DNA of 64,000 bases from Sesamum alatum (taxonomy: Eukaryota > Streptophyta > Magnoliopsida > Lamiales > Pedaliaceae), in contig JACGWO010000010.1 of the NCBI GenBank assembly GCA_034509735.1, positions 4,588,001 through 4,652,000 on the forward strand, read 5' to 3'. Below the pieces are notes generated by a model. The model ran no database searches and was not told the DNA's origin. It was given only the letters and a program-made list of their open reading frames with translations. Position 1 is the stretch's first letter, and each line of letters begins with the position of its first letter. Shown here piece by piece: positions 1 through 10,261 of this stretch. A program made the translations under genes and the position numbers.

Positions 1-63
1 TTGCAAAAGTGAGAAAGTATCCGTAATTATACAAAATCTCGTGGAGGTCATTGTAATTCACCC
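1..63. repeat. Right end of a Mutator-type MITE (family copy 1)
   Basis: The end sequence TGTAATTCACCC matches the right terminus of four fuller copies in this window (14938, 28647, 39722, 48059). The left part lies outside the window. It is followed by TAAAAAATA, the same 9 bp that flanks the copy at 39722. Confidence 0.6.
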
Positions 64-633
64 TAAAAAATAATATTAATTAAATTAGAAGATGTGGATA
101 AAAGGGGAGTAATAAAACCTCTTGAAGTTGGTCTAAGGTTGTTCTTCTCGTACGTTTCCTTCGATCCTCCTCCATTGTAATTCAGTTCTCTCTATCCCAC
201 GAGAAATCGTTACTAGCGTAATCGTATATATATATATTTATATACATAAAGCGTGTGAGAGTGAAGACACGCTAACTTTCATACCAAGAAAAGCAATCCT
301 TAACCATTTCTTCTCATTCTTGTTCTCCAGATTCTCATTGTTGTGTTTATTTCCAGCCCTCTTCACTTTTTGGTTCCTTCCCCACTAATTTTGCCTTCTT
401 CACACGTGCGTACCACGTGATTTAAACAAATCGAATCGAATCGAACGTATTGTTGTTCGAATTTGTTTGAATTACTACTATCGATCTTGAAACATTGAAG
501 TTTGAGTTTGATTGGATTAATAATCAACTCGAATTTGAACAATATTTAATTGAATTAAGCGGCAGTCGAGCTGGAATAGTATTTTGATGTCTTCAAGTAT
601 ATTTGTTATTATCTTTTTACGCGAATCATGCTT
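64..633. other. Intergenic, no gene seen
   Basis: AT-rich DNA without a convincing reading frame. A short TA microsatellite lies near 226-245. The rest could be promoter or UTR of a gene left of the window, but nothing proves it. Confidence 0.4.
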
Positions 634-939
634 CACTACAAAAAATATGACATTTAACTATGGCTAATTGCCATGATAATTACTAAATAACCGTAGCGAA
701 TAGTCATTGGTCACGACCACGCAACGATTGTCGACCGTGGTTTTTGCGAGGGTGGCTAAAATATTTGCCATGGCTTTTCATTTTACCATGGCCAAAAGCC
801 ATGGCAAATAAGTTTTTCATGGTGGAAAAGCTAGTTTTTGCATCGATATTTATTTAACCGTAGTTAATAATAGTTATTTACCACGATTTTTAGCCATGAT
901 CATTAAAAATGTAGCTAATATTAATTTTTTTTTCTAGTG
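634..939. mobile_element. CACTA-type MITE with 3-bp target duplication
   Basis: The 306-bp element starts CACTACAAAAAA and ends TTTTTTTTTCTAGTG, whose complement is CACTAGAAAAAAAAA, the diagnostic CACTA terminus. It is flanked by CTT on both sides (631-633 and 940-942), the 3-bp duplication expected for the superfamily. The interior has repeated GCCATGG/CCATGGC and TAACCGTAG-like motifs in both orientations, the usual subterminal repeats. There is no coding capacity, so it must depend on a transposase made elsewhere. Its motif differs from the GGAACGGT of the large CACTA element at 56463, so it belongs to another subfamily. Confidence 0.88.
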
Positions 940-1077
940 CTTGTAATCCGGTTCAATTGATATACATGTCCAAATAGCACATAGCTCAATTATTTTTTAT
1001 TATCTTTTAGACATGCTCTGAAGTCCAATAATCTATACTCAAGGAGTATTTGAAAGTATCATATTATATTCAAGTTA

Positions 1078-1325
1078 AATGCAATTTGCCCCTTGTGTTA
1101 ATCAAAAAGAGCAATTATCTCCTTGTGAAAAAATAACTAGCAATTTACCCCCCTGTATTATTCAAAATGCAGCAAACAACCCCCTCACAGGGGGTTTTTT
1201 GCTCCGTTTTTATGGAGTTTTTTGATCCATTTTTAAAATAAAGGAGGTAAATTGCTATTTATTTTTTCATAGGATTTTCTTTTTTTGCACATTTTTGCAT
1301 ATCACAAGGGGGTAATTGCATTTTT
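1078..1325. repeat. Small fold-back repeat (MITE-like)
   Basis: TGCAATTTGCCCCTTGTG near 1080 is answered by CACAAGGGGGTAATTGCA at 1303-1320 in inverted orientation. Inner segments are also complementary, such as GCAATTTACC near 1140 against GGTAAATTGC near 1246. No clear target duplication and no coding capacity. A looser relative may lie at about 26720-27035. Confidence 0.5.
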
Positions 1326-1733
1326 CCCTATTTTTAAAATGGGATAAGACAATATTGTGAAGAATTTCGGAAAATACAATTCATATTTTCAAATTAATAT
1401 GAATATGAAATATAAAAAAAGATATTAGTATTTTACGTCCCAATATTAACACAACTTGTAAATTTCCTCGCGGAATTATTTGTTTTCAAATATGTCTGAA
1501 TTGCAGTCACTTCTTTACATTTCATTTTTGCTGCATAAATAAATTTCAAATAATACTTCGATCATATGTACGATGCTCGCGAAATTTTGCAAATTTGAAC
1601 TGCCACTAGACATTTTCTAAAATGAGTAACAAATCTGAACTAATAAATTTAAAATAAATGTACAATAAAACCTGAAGGAAAATAAAAATCTGCTGCAAGT
1701 TTTTCGGTGCAGTTAACCATAGTATTTGGGTAT
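1326..1733. other. Intergenic, no gene seen
   Basis: AT-rich filler between the fold-back repeat and the LTR element. Short frames here show no codon structure or family resemblance. The final GGTAT (1729-1733) is the left target duplication of the neighbouring LTR element. Confidence 0.4.
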
Positions 1734-2677
1734 TGATGCTAAGTAAAAAATGATGTTCGGATCCAGTTGAATACAAAGTGATGCAATAAAATGCTAGAGT
1801 ATAGTTGAGTGAAATTGAGAGTAGAATTACTCGTTTATTATGTACATTCAAGAAAATAGAATTAAAGTATAACTCTATGTAAGAAAATAAAGCTGTCCTT
1901 GAAGTTAAAACTTGTAGTATGAAGGTTAAACTTGGCTTCTCCCGCTGGGACTCTTAATTTATAGACAATCCTCAATGGATTGGATAAAATTGAATTCCCC
2001 ACGAATTCGGTGGAGGATTCCTACGAATTTAGTGGAGTATTATCCCCAGGTGGTTAGATAAGGTTGAATCCCCTACGGATTTGGTGGAGGGTCATTTCCC
2101 AACAGTAGGATTATTTCCCTGGATTCGGTGGAGGGTTATCTCTTAGCGGTTGGAGACCCGCAATCCTCGGGACGGTTGAAGTTCGTTGCGGATATTCTGT
2201 GGATAAGGATGCCTTCCTGAATTTTCAGCCAGGTAGTTGAAGAGACGTTTTCCCAATCGAAATCCAAGCTTTCAGCCGGCTGGAGGATCACGTGTCCTTA
2301 TAGCCGCAGTTGATCCTTATCTTATTCTGTAGGGTGTGCCTTCAGAGGTTCTACATGGATGCTACCTAGGCCACCCATGGATGCCACATGATATATGCTT
2401 CTACTTTGTCTAAGGGATTCAAGCCCCTAAGCTTTGAGACACTCTTGGATTTGGGCAATTTCCTAACTTAAATCAATTAACATCTTAGTGAAACCTCCTA
2501 TCCGACTCCCTAGGAGCTATACTCGGATTGGACTTTCTTAGGGCACCTTGGGCCCTTACTTGAGTTGGTCTTCTTGTGGTGTACCTTGGGCTTTGCATTC
2601 CTTTGAACCCTTTTCCTCTCTTTCTTCCTCTTGAATCGCTTGGGCCTCTTTAGGCCAACCCGATTTTATGGACATCA
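1734..2677 (-). repeat. 3' LTR of the element
   Basis: It begins TGATG on the minus strand and ends CATCA. It aligns along its length with 3977-4920; for example the GTATGAAGGT..AACTTGGCTTCTC block occurs in both. Confidence 0.82.
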
Positions 2678-2702
2678 TTCACCTCCCCCCCCCTCCCCCA
2701 CT
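2678..2702 (-). other. Polypurine tract
   Basis: On the minus strand this is an almost pure run of G and A directly before the left LTR, the position expected for the plus-strand primer of reverse transcription. Confidence 0.65.
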
Positions 2703-2953
2703 TTAATAGGTAGAGACCTCGCCACTTTAAAATAGGCGTTTTCGTCCAACAGAGGAAAGAGACTGACCCAAAGAGGGAGCCATTTCTTTCTTTCTTTCTT
2801 TTTTTCTTGTAAGGAAATATTAGTAGCATAAGCATGCTTAGAAGAATGAAAATTATTTCTAAGGCGTCTGTACAAGGCGGGGCCTAGTGGGTGCCTTTTG
2901 TGCCTACTCGGATATAGGGCTTTATTTTCCTGCAAGAGATTGTTAACAATAGA

Positions 2954-3340
2954 GATGTGCCTACTATGAATAGTGCTTTTGTGTCGGCACGGAGCAGGAC
3001 TTGTGTGCCTCTATGGAGGAGGGCTTAATTATTTGAGGGTGCCTAGTCAGAGCAGGACTTAGGTGCCTCAATGGAGAAGGGATAAAGTGTCTGCCCGGAC
3101 AAGGCTTAGGTGCCTCTGTGGATGAGGACTTACGTGTCTGCACGGAGCAAAGCATACGTGCCTCCTCGGAGAAGGGCCTAGGTACCTGCCCGAGGAAAGG
3201 CTTGTGGGCCTCCACAGATGAGGGCTTACTTAAGGGTGCATGCTCGGAACAGGGTTTAGGTTCCTCCACGGAAGAGGACTTAGGGTGCCTGCTTGGAGTA
3301 GGATTTATTCCTAGAGGCCTGCATGGAGCAGGGCCTCGTC
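2954..3340 (-). repeat. 24-bp minisatellite inside the LTR element
   Basis: About sixteen units of roughly 24 bp, with plus-strand form GTGCCTGCACGGAGAAGGGC plus four bases. Several units are exactly 24 and a few 23. Since 24 is divisible by three, the minus strand keeps one open frame (2964-3356) that reads as a degenerate eight-residue proline/serine-rich repeat. No known protein is recognised, and the open frame may be only a by-product of the period. Confidence 0.75.
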
Positions 3341-3957
3341 TTTCAATTTCTTGCATTTTTCAACAAGGATGCCCTTCCTGTACTTTCTAGCCTCTCCGTA
3401 TTAATGTATTTTTCTGTCCGAGCTAGGAGATTGTCAAAATTATCAACAATCGAGTTGACCCCATGTCCAATTGGTTGAACTATCGTTAGACCGACCATGT
3501 GAGGGTGGTTATGAACAAACTATATTTGACCCAGTAGTATAACGGTGGAGAAGGACAATATTCTCAAAGCAAGACAAGTGCTCTTAAGGATCTGTGGTGG
3601 CATCGTACTCCGGCAGATTGGGCACTCTCCAGTTGAGGGGAAGCTTGTCTGCCATGATTTTTCGCAAAATTGGGTGCCCTCATTCTCTCCCAGGGGGACC
3701 CATAACACATGCATGGAAGGCTTCCCCCAAGGGATGTCCTGTCATAAGATTCCCCGCACATTAAAAACTAGGTTAATATGGATATTAACATTAGATAATG
3801 TTAATCGTGGGCTGCTAAAATGGGGTCCTGAATGGAGGTAGTAATCATCCGTTGGAGGTCCTCCATCGGGAGGGGGACCATCCTCTTAGAGGAGGTGCCC
3901 TAGAGGTGTTAGTTCTGGTGTTGTTAGTTTTTGTCATTCTCCGTCTTAGTTTTGTGT

Positions 3958-3976
3958 TCCCACAGATGACACCAAT
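3958..3976 (-). other. Primer-binding-site region of the LTR element
   Basis: Directly downstream of the 5' LTR on the minus strand lies TTGGTGTCATCTGTGGGA. It resembles the TTGGCGCC-type leader of many plant gypsy elements with two or three changes. Confidence 0.55.
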
Positions 3977-4920
3977 TGATACAAACAAAAAATGGCGTTC
4001 GAGTCGAGTTGAAGTATAAAGTAATGAAATAAAATGTTAGAGTATAAATGAGGGAAGTTTGAAGTGAAATTACGCGTTTATTGTACATGTAAGAAAATGG
4101 AATTGAAGTAAAACTCTAAGTAAGAAAATTAGTTGTAGTTGAAGCTAAAACTTGCAATATGAAGATGAAAATTGTAGTATGAAGGTAAACTTGGCTTCTC
4201 TTGCCGACGGAGCTTTCAATTTATAAGCAACCCTAAGCCAGTTGGATAAAATCGAATCCCCCATGGATTTGATCAAAAATTCCTACAGTTTTGATGGAGT
4301 ATTATCTCAAAGTGGTTAGATAAGTTGAGTCCCCCACGGATTCGGTAGAGGTATCTCTCAGTAGTTGGAGAATCCCCCCGAATTCGGTGGATTTTTATCT
4401 CGTGGCGATTGGAGACCCGCGATCCTCGGGAGCGTTTGGAGTCCATTGCGGATGAGGGTATCTTCTTAGATAAGGATGCCTTCCCCAGTTTCCGGTGAGA
4501 TGGTTGAGAAGACACCTTTCCCCATCCGGAGTCTGAGCTTTTAGGGTTTAGAGGTTACTTCCGGCTGGAAACACCACGTGTCCCCGTAGAGGCGACTGGT
4601 CCTTATATGATTTTGTAGGGTGTGCTTCAGAGGTCCTACGTGGATACCACCTACCCATGGACACCACGTGATATAGACTTCTACTTTGGCTAGGGGATTC
4701 CAAACCCCTATGCTTTCTTGTGGACCTGCAATGCGCTCTTGGATTTGAGTCTTCTCGGATCTTGGCCGCTTGGAGCACCTTTCCCTTATTCGAATTAGGC
4801 CTGGGGTGGCTGTTGGGCCTTACATTCCTTTGTGCTCTTGCCATCTCTTTTTTTTTTTTTTTCTTTTTTTTCTTTTGGATCGATTAGGCCTTTCTGGGCC
4901 TACAATTTTTATAGGCATCT
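3977..4920 (-). repeat. 5' LTR of the element
   Basis: Partner of 1734-2677. On the minus strand it begins AGATG, where the canonical T has mutated to A, and ends TATCA. It is followed on the plus strand by the target duplication GGTAT. Confidence 0.8.
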
Positions 4921-5178
4921 GGTATAATATTGCTTGATTTTCCTGGTACAAATGTGCTATCAACTGAAACATATATAGAAGTTCTTAGAGGGGCAAAAAA
5001 TCCAGAAAATTCCAAGGAACACTTCATTCACTATAAAAATCATGTTAGCGCTACATTAACGTCAATCTAGCGGTATTATTAACGTTGTTACGTAAGGTAG
5101 ATCTTTTAAATATGTTTTGAAGTTTAGGGGATGTTTGTAACATTAGGCATACTTCGACGTTGATAAGTGTATGTAATT

Positions 5179-6480
5179 AGGGGTGGCAATATGGGTGGAA
5201 TCCCATGGTTCCAATCCAATCCGCCTAATTTTGGGTTGGGTTGGGTTTGACATTTCTTAATATGGGTCCAATATGGTTTTGTTTAAATAAATTTAAATAG
5301 ATTATGGGTCCTATGTGGGTTCTAATGGGTCTTAAATGGGTTCTTCATGTTTAGTTTTCTATTAGTCAATCAAAATTTATTTTAATCATATAATAGAATT
5401 ATGAAAGATATTAGTATAATCATAATCATGAGTACATTATGGGTTCTATATGGGTTGGTGATGGGTTTTAGGTGGGTTGGAGATGGGTCTTAAGTGGGTC
5501 CAACCTCATCACTAACTAATTTCATATATTCTAATTTCTTTCACATTTTTTATAAGAAATAAATTTACTAAAATATATTAAGTATGCATGTTTTAATTTA
5601 ACTTAATTAATTCTTTTTGCACCATGGGTTTTATATGGATTGGTGATGGGTTTTAAATGGATTCAATAAATGATTTAACTGCTTAGATTCATTGTTAATT
5701 TAATTATACTATATATCACTAATTATTTCTCATTTCTAACTTTTCGCATTTTTTATGAGAAATAAAATTTTCAAAATATATTGAGTAAAATAATATTTTT
5801 CAAATTAATGAGCAACAAAAGAAAAGTGAAGTATTCTATAATATAGTCAAAACTTGCAATTCATATATTTCCATGTAAAATTAATTTTATTTTTATTTTT
5901 CGAATAAATCGATAATATAAAATTATATTATGAATTTCAATGAATACACCAAATATTAATATCTAAGCATAATTTATAATGAATGGACATGTATGACCAA
6001 TACAGAAAAATAACTATTATTATTACGATTGAAAGCCACATTCAATTTTACAAACAATCATGGAGAAATTGATTGCATACTATTCATTTCATAATTTATT
6101 TTGAAAAATACAGTATTTTTGTACACCTTACGCGTTTTTCATTTTATAGTTTAATAAATAAATCTTTAATGTATATAGTTACTTTCCAGAAATAATACAT
6201 AATGCAAATTTAGTTGTATTATTTACAAGTTGCACTAAAAATATCATCATCTTATTATTATTTTTATTATTATTCTTATTATTATTATTATTATCATCAT
6301 TATCTAAAATTCAATTTTTTAAATATTAAAATGATTATATTGACCCAACTTAACTCATTTGAGATCCGACCCGTTTAGAACACATTGATTTGAACTCATA
6401 TTTAACCCAATTTATTTTAAATCTGATTTACGTGGACCCAACCCAAACCCGCGATCCAACCCGACGATTTGACACCCCTA
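5179..6480. mobile_element. hAT-type non-autonomous element
   Basis: The ends are TAGGGGTGGCAA and TTGACACCCCTA, imperfect inverted repeats of the well-known plant hAT type (YAGGGGTG...). The 8-bp sequence TATGTAAT occurs on both sides (5171-5178 and 6481-6488), the duplication length expected for hAT. Subterminal regions are full of GGGTTGG / CCAACCC. The interior is AT-rich with an ATT microsatellite near 6245-6300 and has no transposase frame. Confidence 0.88.
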
Positions 6481-6930
6481 TATGTAATTAATTAACCCTT
6501 CTCCACCTTTGATTGGATAGCCGGAGGTTGTATGGTTGCACATGCATGTACTCCATCACGTATACATCTCTACTATTTATTAATTGCATTATTATTGGTC
6601 CGAAGCTTTTAATGTTTTTCCATCCCTTTGTCCCACCTACATAATTTCTCCCAATCAATCTTGAATTCGTGATGCATGAATTAGTCACCACCTTCTCCTC
6701 CTCCAATGAATTTTCCACATAACCCTATTATTTTTTTTAAAATAAATCCACATATAAAACCGCCACGTAGGAATTTAAATTATACATATCCAGATGACAA
6801 CCTAGGAAAATCAAAATCTCGGTTCCTTGTACCCATCAAATTACCACATTGCTGTCTTGAGTCAAAGAGAACAGGAATCGTCTTCTCTTAAGGAATTTTA
6901 TTATTTACTTCCCTTTTTCTTCGAATTTTC

Positions 6931-6942
6931 CCCCTATATATT
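6931..6942 (+). promoter_or_regulatory. Candidate TATA box of the GATA gene
   Basis: CCCCTATATATT lies about 220 bp before the chosen start codon at 7160. The spacing allows a leader of roughly 190 bases that includes the TA microsatellite at 7074-7092. Sequence and position only. Confidence 0.4.
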
Positions 6943-7159
6943 CACACACACATACATACGAATCTTCGAACGCGTCAAGAATCATTGTAATTCTGGGGTC
7001 AAAGTACCATATTTACTTGCTGCCTTCTGTCTCTCAGTCTTCGCACAACACTGAAAATTAAGCACGATTATATGCATATATATATATATATACATGTATT
7101 CATATTCATATATTTGTCTTTCTTTTATTTATTTGCTTTTTCTTTCTTCTTCACACACG

Positions 7160-8047
7160 ATGGTCTACCGCAATGATGATTATAGGGATCTTTTAGGCGT
7201 GACAACGTCGGAGGGACAAATCATCGAACAACACGAATTTTTTTCTAATGATTCCAACAACATTAGCCAGTTGTGTGTGCCGCAAGATAGGCTGGAGGAT
7301 TTAGACTTCTTCCCCAACTTCAAGGATGATTTGATCCCTTTAAGGGAACTTTTATCTATTTCGGAACACGAGTACCTGAATCAGATCGAGTCGAGCAAAT
7401 TAGAGCGTGAAAGGGATTTATGGGACAAGATTGCATCCAAGAAAGAACCTAAAAAGGATTCATGGGACGAGATTGAATTCAAGAAAGAGTCTAAAAAGGG
7501 TTTATGGGACGAGATCCAATTCAAGAAAGAGCCTGAAAAGAATTCATGGGACGAGATTGAATTCAAGAAAGTGCCTAAAAAGAATTCCTGTCAGAGAGCC
7601 CGTGATGTGGAGATGGAACCCTTTTCTTCAAAAGATTCGTCATCGTCTCATGATGATGATGGAGAAGTACTCTCTTTGTCTCCTCCACCTGTTTCTCCAG
7701 ACTCTTCTGACAGCACGGAGTTCGAAATAAATGACGATATCTGTAGCAGCAGAAACATTCAGTGGGTTAATTCAAGTAAGAAGAAGAGGAGCAAAAGAGC
7801 AAGAAGGGAAAGTCGGAATAATTTTACAAAGAGAAGGAGGTGCAGTCATTGCGAAGCGGAAAATACCCCGCAATGGCGAATGGGGCCGGAGGGTCCGAAA
7901 ACGTTGTGCAATGCTTGTGGCGTAAGGTACAAGTCGGGGAGGCTGGTGCCGGAGTATCGGCCGGCCGCCAGCCCGAGTTTTGATAGCATGAAGCATTCCA
8001 ACTTTCATAGGAGGATAATGCAGAAGAAGATTATGTTTAGACAATAA
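7160..8047 (+). CDS. GATA-type zinc-finger transcription factor
   Basis: A 295-residue protein ending in one plant GATA finger: C-X2-C-X18-C-X2-C at about residues 228-253, with the subfamily I hallmark [13 protein letters not shown] just after it. Such proteins bind GATA motifs in the nucleus and affect light, growth and wall-related genes. A basic run ([10 protein letters not shown] and KRRR) before the finger is a likely nuclear localisation signal. The middle has an acidic, serine-rich region and, unusually, four tandem 14-residue repeats (about residues 86-141). The frame is open from an ATG at 7094, but those 22 extra residues come from TA-rich leader-like DNA, so the start at 7160 (MVYRNDD) is preferred. 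It appears to be single-exon, whereas many relatives have an intron; a cryptic intron is possible. The gene stands alone among transposons. Confidence 0.9.
   Translation: MVYRNDDYRDLLGVTTSEGQIIEQHEFFSNDSNNISQLCVPQDRLEDLDFFPNFKDDLIPLRELLSISEHEYLNQIESSKLERERDLWDKIASKKEPKKDSWDEIEFKKESKKGLWDEIQFKKEPEKNSWDEIEFKKVPKKNSCQRARDVEMEPFSSKDSSSSHDDDGEVLSLSPPPVSPDSSDSTEFEINDDICSSRNIQWVNSSKKKRSKRARRESRNNFTKRRRCSHCEAENTPQWRMGPEGPKTLCNACGVRYKSGRLVPEYRPAASPSFDSMKHSNFHRRIMQKKIMFRQ
7415..7582 (+). repeat. Four 42-bp coding repeats in the GATA gene
   Basis: Four units of exactly 42 bp encode 14 residues of the type [14 protein letters not shown]. Changes between units are mostly single substitutions, and length is fully conserved. 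The predicted product is charged and probably disordered or helical. Confidence 0.9.
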
Positions 8048-8337
8048 GTTTGACAATTCTTTACTTTTAAGAATTGTAGGGTCTTTATATTTATTTGGGA
8101 ATATGTAAATAGGACGGATTACGTCCCAAAAATCGATTAAGTAGGGTTTGGTTTTGGTTTCTTTAATTTTGAAATTTTTGTGATTTATTTCTACTTTTTA
8201 CTAAATTTTATATGAATTTTAAATTATATATAATCATATTATATTTATGATTAAAATGCATAAAACTCCTATGTGTTAAACTCGGCTAAAACCCCTCCTT
8301 TTATTTTTTTAAATGTAGCTCAATCCCTCTCCTGTAC

Positions 8338-8415
8338 GTGGACCATTTTATTGTTATCTATCCTGATGATATTGTGATTTATTCTGAATCGTTGAATGAC
8401 CATTTGTGCCTTCTC
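8338..8415 (+). pseudogene. Ty3/gypsy reverse transcriptase scrap
   Basis: One frame reads HFIVIYPDDIVIYSESLNDH, the catalytic RT motif of gypsy elements (usually YLDDI.VYS), here with Leu replaced by Pro before the two Asp. Homology stops within about 30 codons. It is a dead fragment. Confidence 0.75.
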
Positions 8416-9079
8416 ATTCCTACTGGAATCCATACACGAGAGTTAAGTGTGTGATACAAGGCTAACTAGCTTAAGGAAATTAGGCCGCACAGACATTGAT
8501 GGATTCTGTTGCATGAAAAATTCCCTGTGACAGTTGATATCAGAGCCACGTTAGGCTCTGGTATAGGTGATATTATAATTTTGTAACTTTTTGACAGAAT
8601 GATCGTTATGCCCTTACTAATTATATATTATTCTTTATTTGAACTACTGTTGGATCTTTATTGATTATGCGAGAGCAGCCAGATCTAATCAATTAATATT
8701 AACAATTGTTTTCTTCCTTTTCTTTTGCCACATTCTGCTCAAAGGGTTGAAGGGAGATAGTGCATCAAAGTTGTTCGCAAGGGTCTACTTGATCCTCTTC
8801 CCCAGGGATCTCAATGAGGAACCCTGGGAGAGTCGCCGACTCCAACTGAAAAAATAATTAAATAAACATCAATTCCCCCACCTCAGCTGCCTGCCCCCCC
8901 CCCCCCGCGCCACTGCGGCCCCCCACAGCATCGTCGCCCCTGAATCGTGACTTGCCGTCGGCTAGATTTGCATTTTTGGGCAATAGCGAAGTCGCCTAGC
9001 ACAGATCTTGGCGACCGTCGCCTATGTTTTTTCTTTTTTTTTTTTTGATTTTTTTAGTTTCTAAAATTTAATTTAAAAA
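8416..9079. other. Transposon debris, no gene
   Basis: GATATCAGAGCC near 8540 resembles the initiator-tRNA primer site TGGTATCAGAGC of LTR elements, so the preceding bases may be an LTR end. A run of about 14 C at 8895-8908 and a GC-rich patch to about 9030 follow. The first base of the next element is 9080. Confidence 0.45.
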
Positions 9080-9970
9080 GACAAAGTTATATTTTTAGTT
9101 CGGTAACTTTAGGCCATGAACACTTTTAGTCCTGTAACTTTCTTGGTTTACACATTTCGTCTTTTTTTTTTTTTTATGAATTTAGTCCTGCACATATCAA
9201 TTTTGGTCATTTTTTTACAAATTTAGTCCTATTTTACATTTTGATTCACCGTTAATTTTTCGGCCAAATCGTTTGATCGGAATGCCACGTTAGGAAACAC
9301 CTCATCCGCCATGTGGGGCTGTTGGTGTTTTATGGCTTTTAAACCAACAACGAGAGCTAGGGTTTAATTGCAAATCCAATCTCCCTTGTCAATCTACATG
9401 ACGCAATCTTCCGACAGCCGGCTAACCAATTCAGGCCTCTGCAGTCTGTATTCCGCCACCAGATTCTCGCGAGCGTGGGTGCCACTTCTCTATCGTTGTT
9501 GGCGCTGATTTCGATGGGGTCACAAGTTTTCTTCTAGGCTTCTCGCTAGAGGTCGCTCGAAGTCTCAAGCTGGACGGTGGTGGAGGCTGGTGGAGGAATG
9601 TTAATGAGTCGGTGGTGGTGTTTGGTCCACCGGGATCAACCGGAGAGCTCAATGTTATTGTGATTGTGTCGCCCGTTCCCGTTGAGCCTAGGAAAGTTCT
9701 TCCGTTCTCGTTTAAAAGCCATAAACACCAACAGGCTCACGTGGAAGATGAGTGTGTTCCTGACATGCCATTCCGGCTAAACGCTTTGGCCAGAAAATTA
9801 ACAGTGGACCAAAAATGTAAAAGCAAGACTAAATTTGTCAAAAAATAACCAAACTTGAGATGTGCAAGACTAAATTCGTCAAAAAAAGGACGAAATGTGT
9901 AAACCATGAATGTTATAGGACTAAAAGTGCTAATGACCTAAAGTTACAGGACTAAAAATATAATTTTACC
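9080..9970. mobile_element. Mutator-like element with ~265-bp inverted repeats
   Basis: Left arm 9080-9346 and right arm 9704-9970 are inverted copies; both contain TTATATTTTTAGT at the tip and TTTATGGCTTTTAAAC at the inner edge. The 9-bp sequence ATTTAAAAA flanks both sides (9071-9079, 9971-9979), the duplication length of Mutator. The unique core (9347-9703) is far richer in G and C than the arms and lacks transposase. It may be a captured host gene fragment; one plus-strand frame reads VVVFGPPGSTGELNVIVIVS, which I cannot assign with confidence. Confidence 0.87.
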
Positions 9971-10261
9971 ATTTAAAAACCACTAAAAATTTAATTAATT
10001 AAATTTAAAATAATTCAGTTAAAATGGTTAAAGAAAAGTATTAAATAAAGTTTCAATAATTATAACAATAATCGAAATAATATTATTTATAGTAAATAAG
10101 ATAATTGTTTAAATCTTTTAACTAAATAATAATTTAAATTAGTTAATAATGTATACTTTTTTATAATTAATTAATATTTATATTCGTTAAGATATTAAAT
10201 TTGAAAATAAATTTACTATATTAATTTTTGTATTGTGATTTTAATTTAATAGTTCAATTAA

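Larger units (their letters stand above)
1734..4920 (-). mobile_element. Non-autonomous LTR retrotransposon
   Basis: Two direct copies of 944 bp (1734-2677 and 3977-4920) enclose 1.3 kb. The whole is flanked by GGTAT on both sides (1729-1733, 4921-4925), a 5-bp duplication typical of integrase. On the minus strand a GGGGGAGGGGG-type polypurine tract precedes the left copy, and ATTGGTGTCATCTGTGGGA follows the right copy. The latter resembles the TTGGCGCCGTCTGTGGGA sequence next to the 5' LTR of many plant gypsy elements. This sets transcription as right to left. The interior lacks gag, protease, RT and integrase, and much of it is a 24-bp minisatellite. The LTRs have clearly diverged, so insertion is not recent. 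It fits a LARD-like class. Confidence 0.85.

Noticed and set aside
2954..3340. Regularly spaced repeats suggesting a CRISPR-like array
   Set aside because: Units are contiguous 24-bp minisatellite copies without unique spacers, in a plant retrotransposon. The 42-bp, 94-bp and 95-bp arrays were rejected for the same reason.
2964..3356. 130-codon minus-strand frame as a gene
   Set aside because: The open frame follows from a repeat length divisible by three; no start context, domain or homology is visible. Kept as a finding, not a gene.
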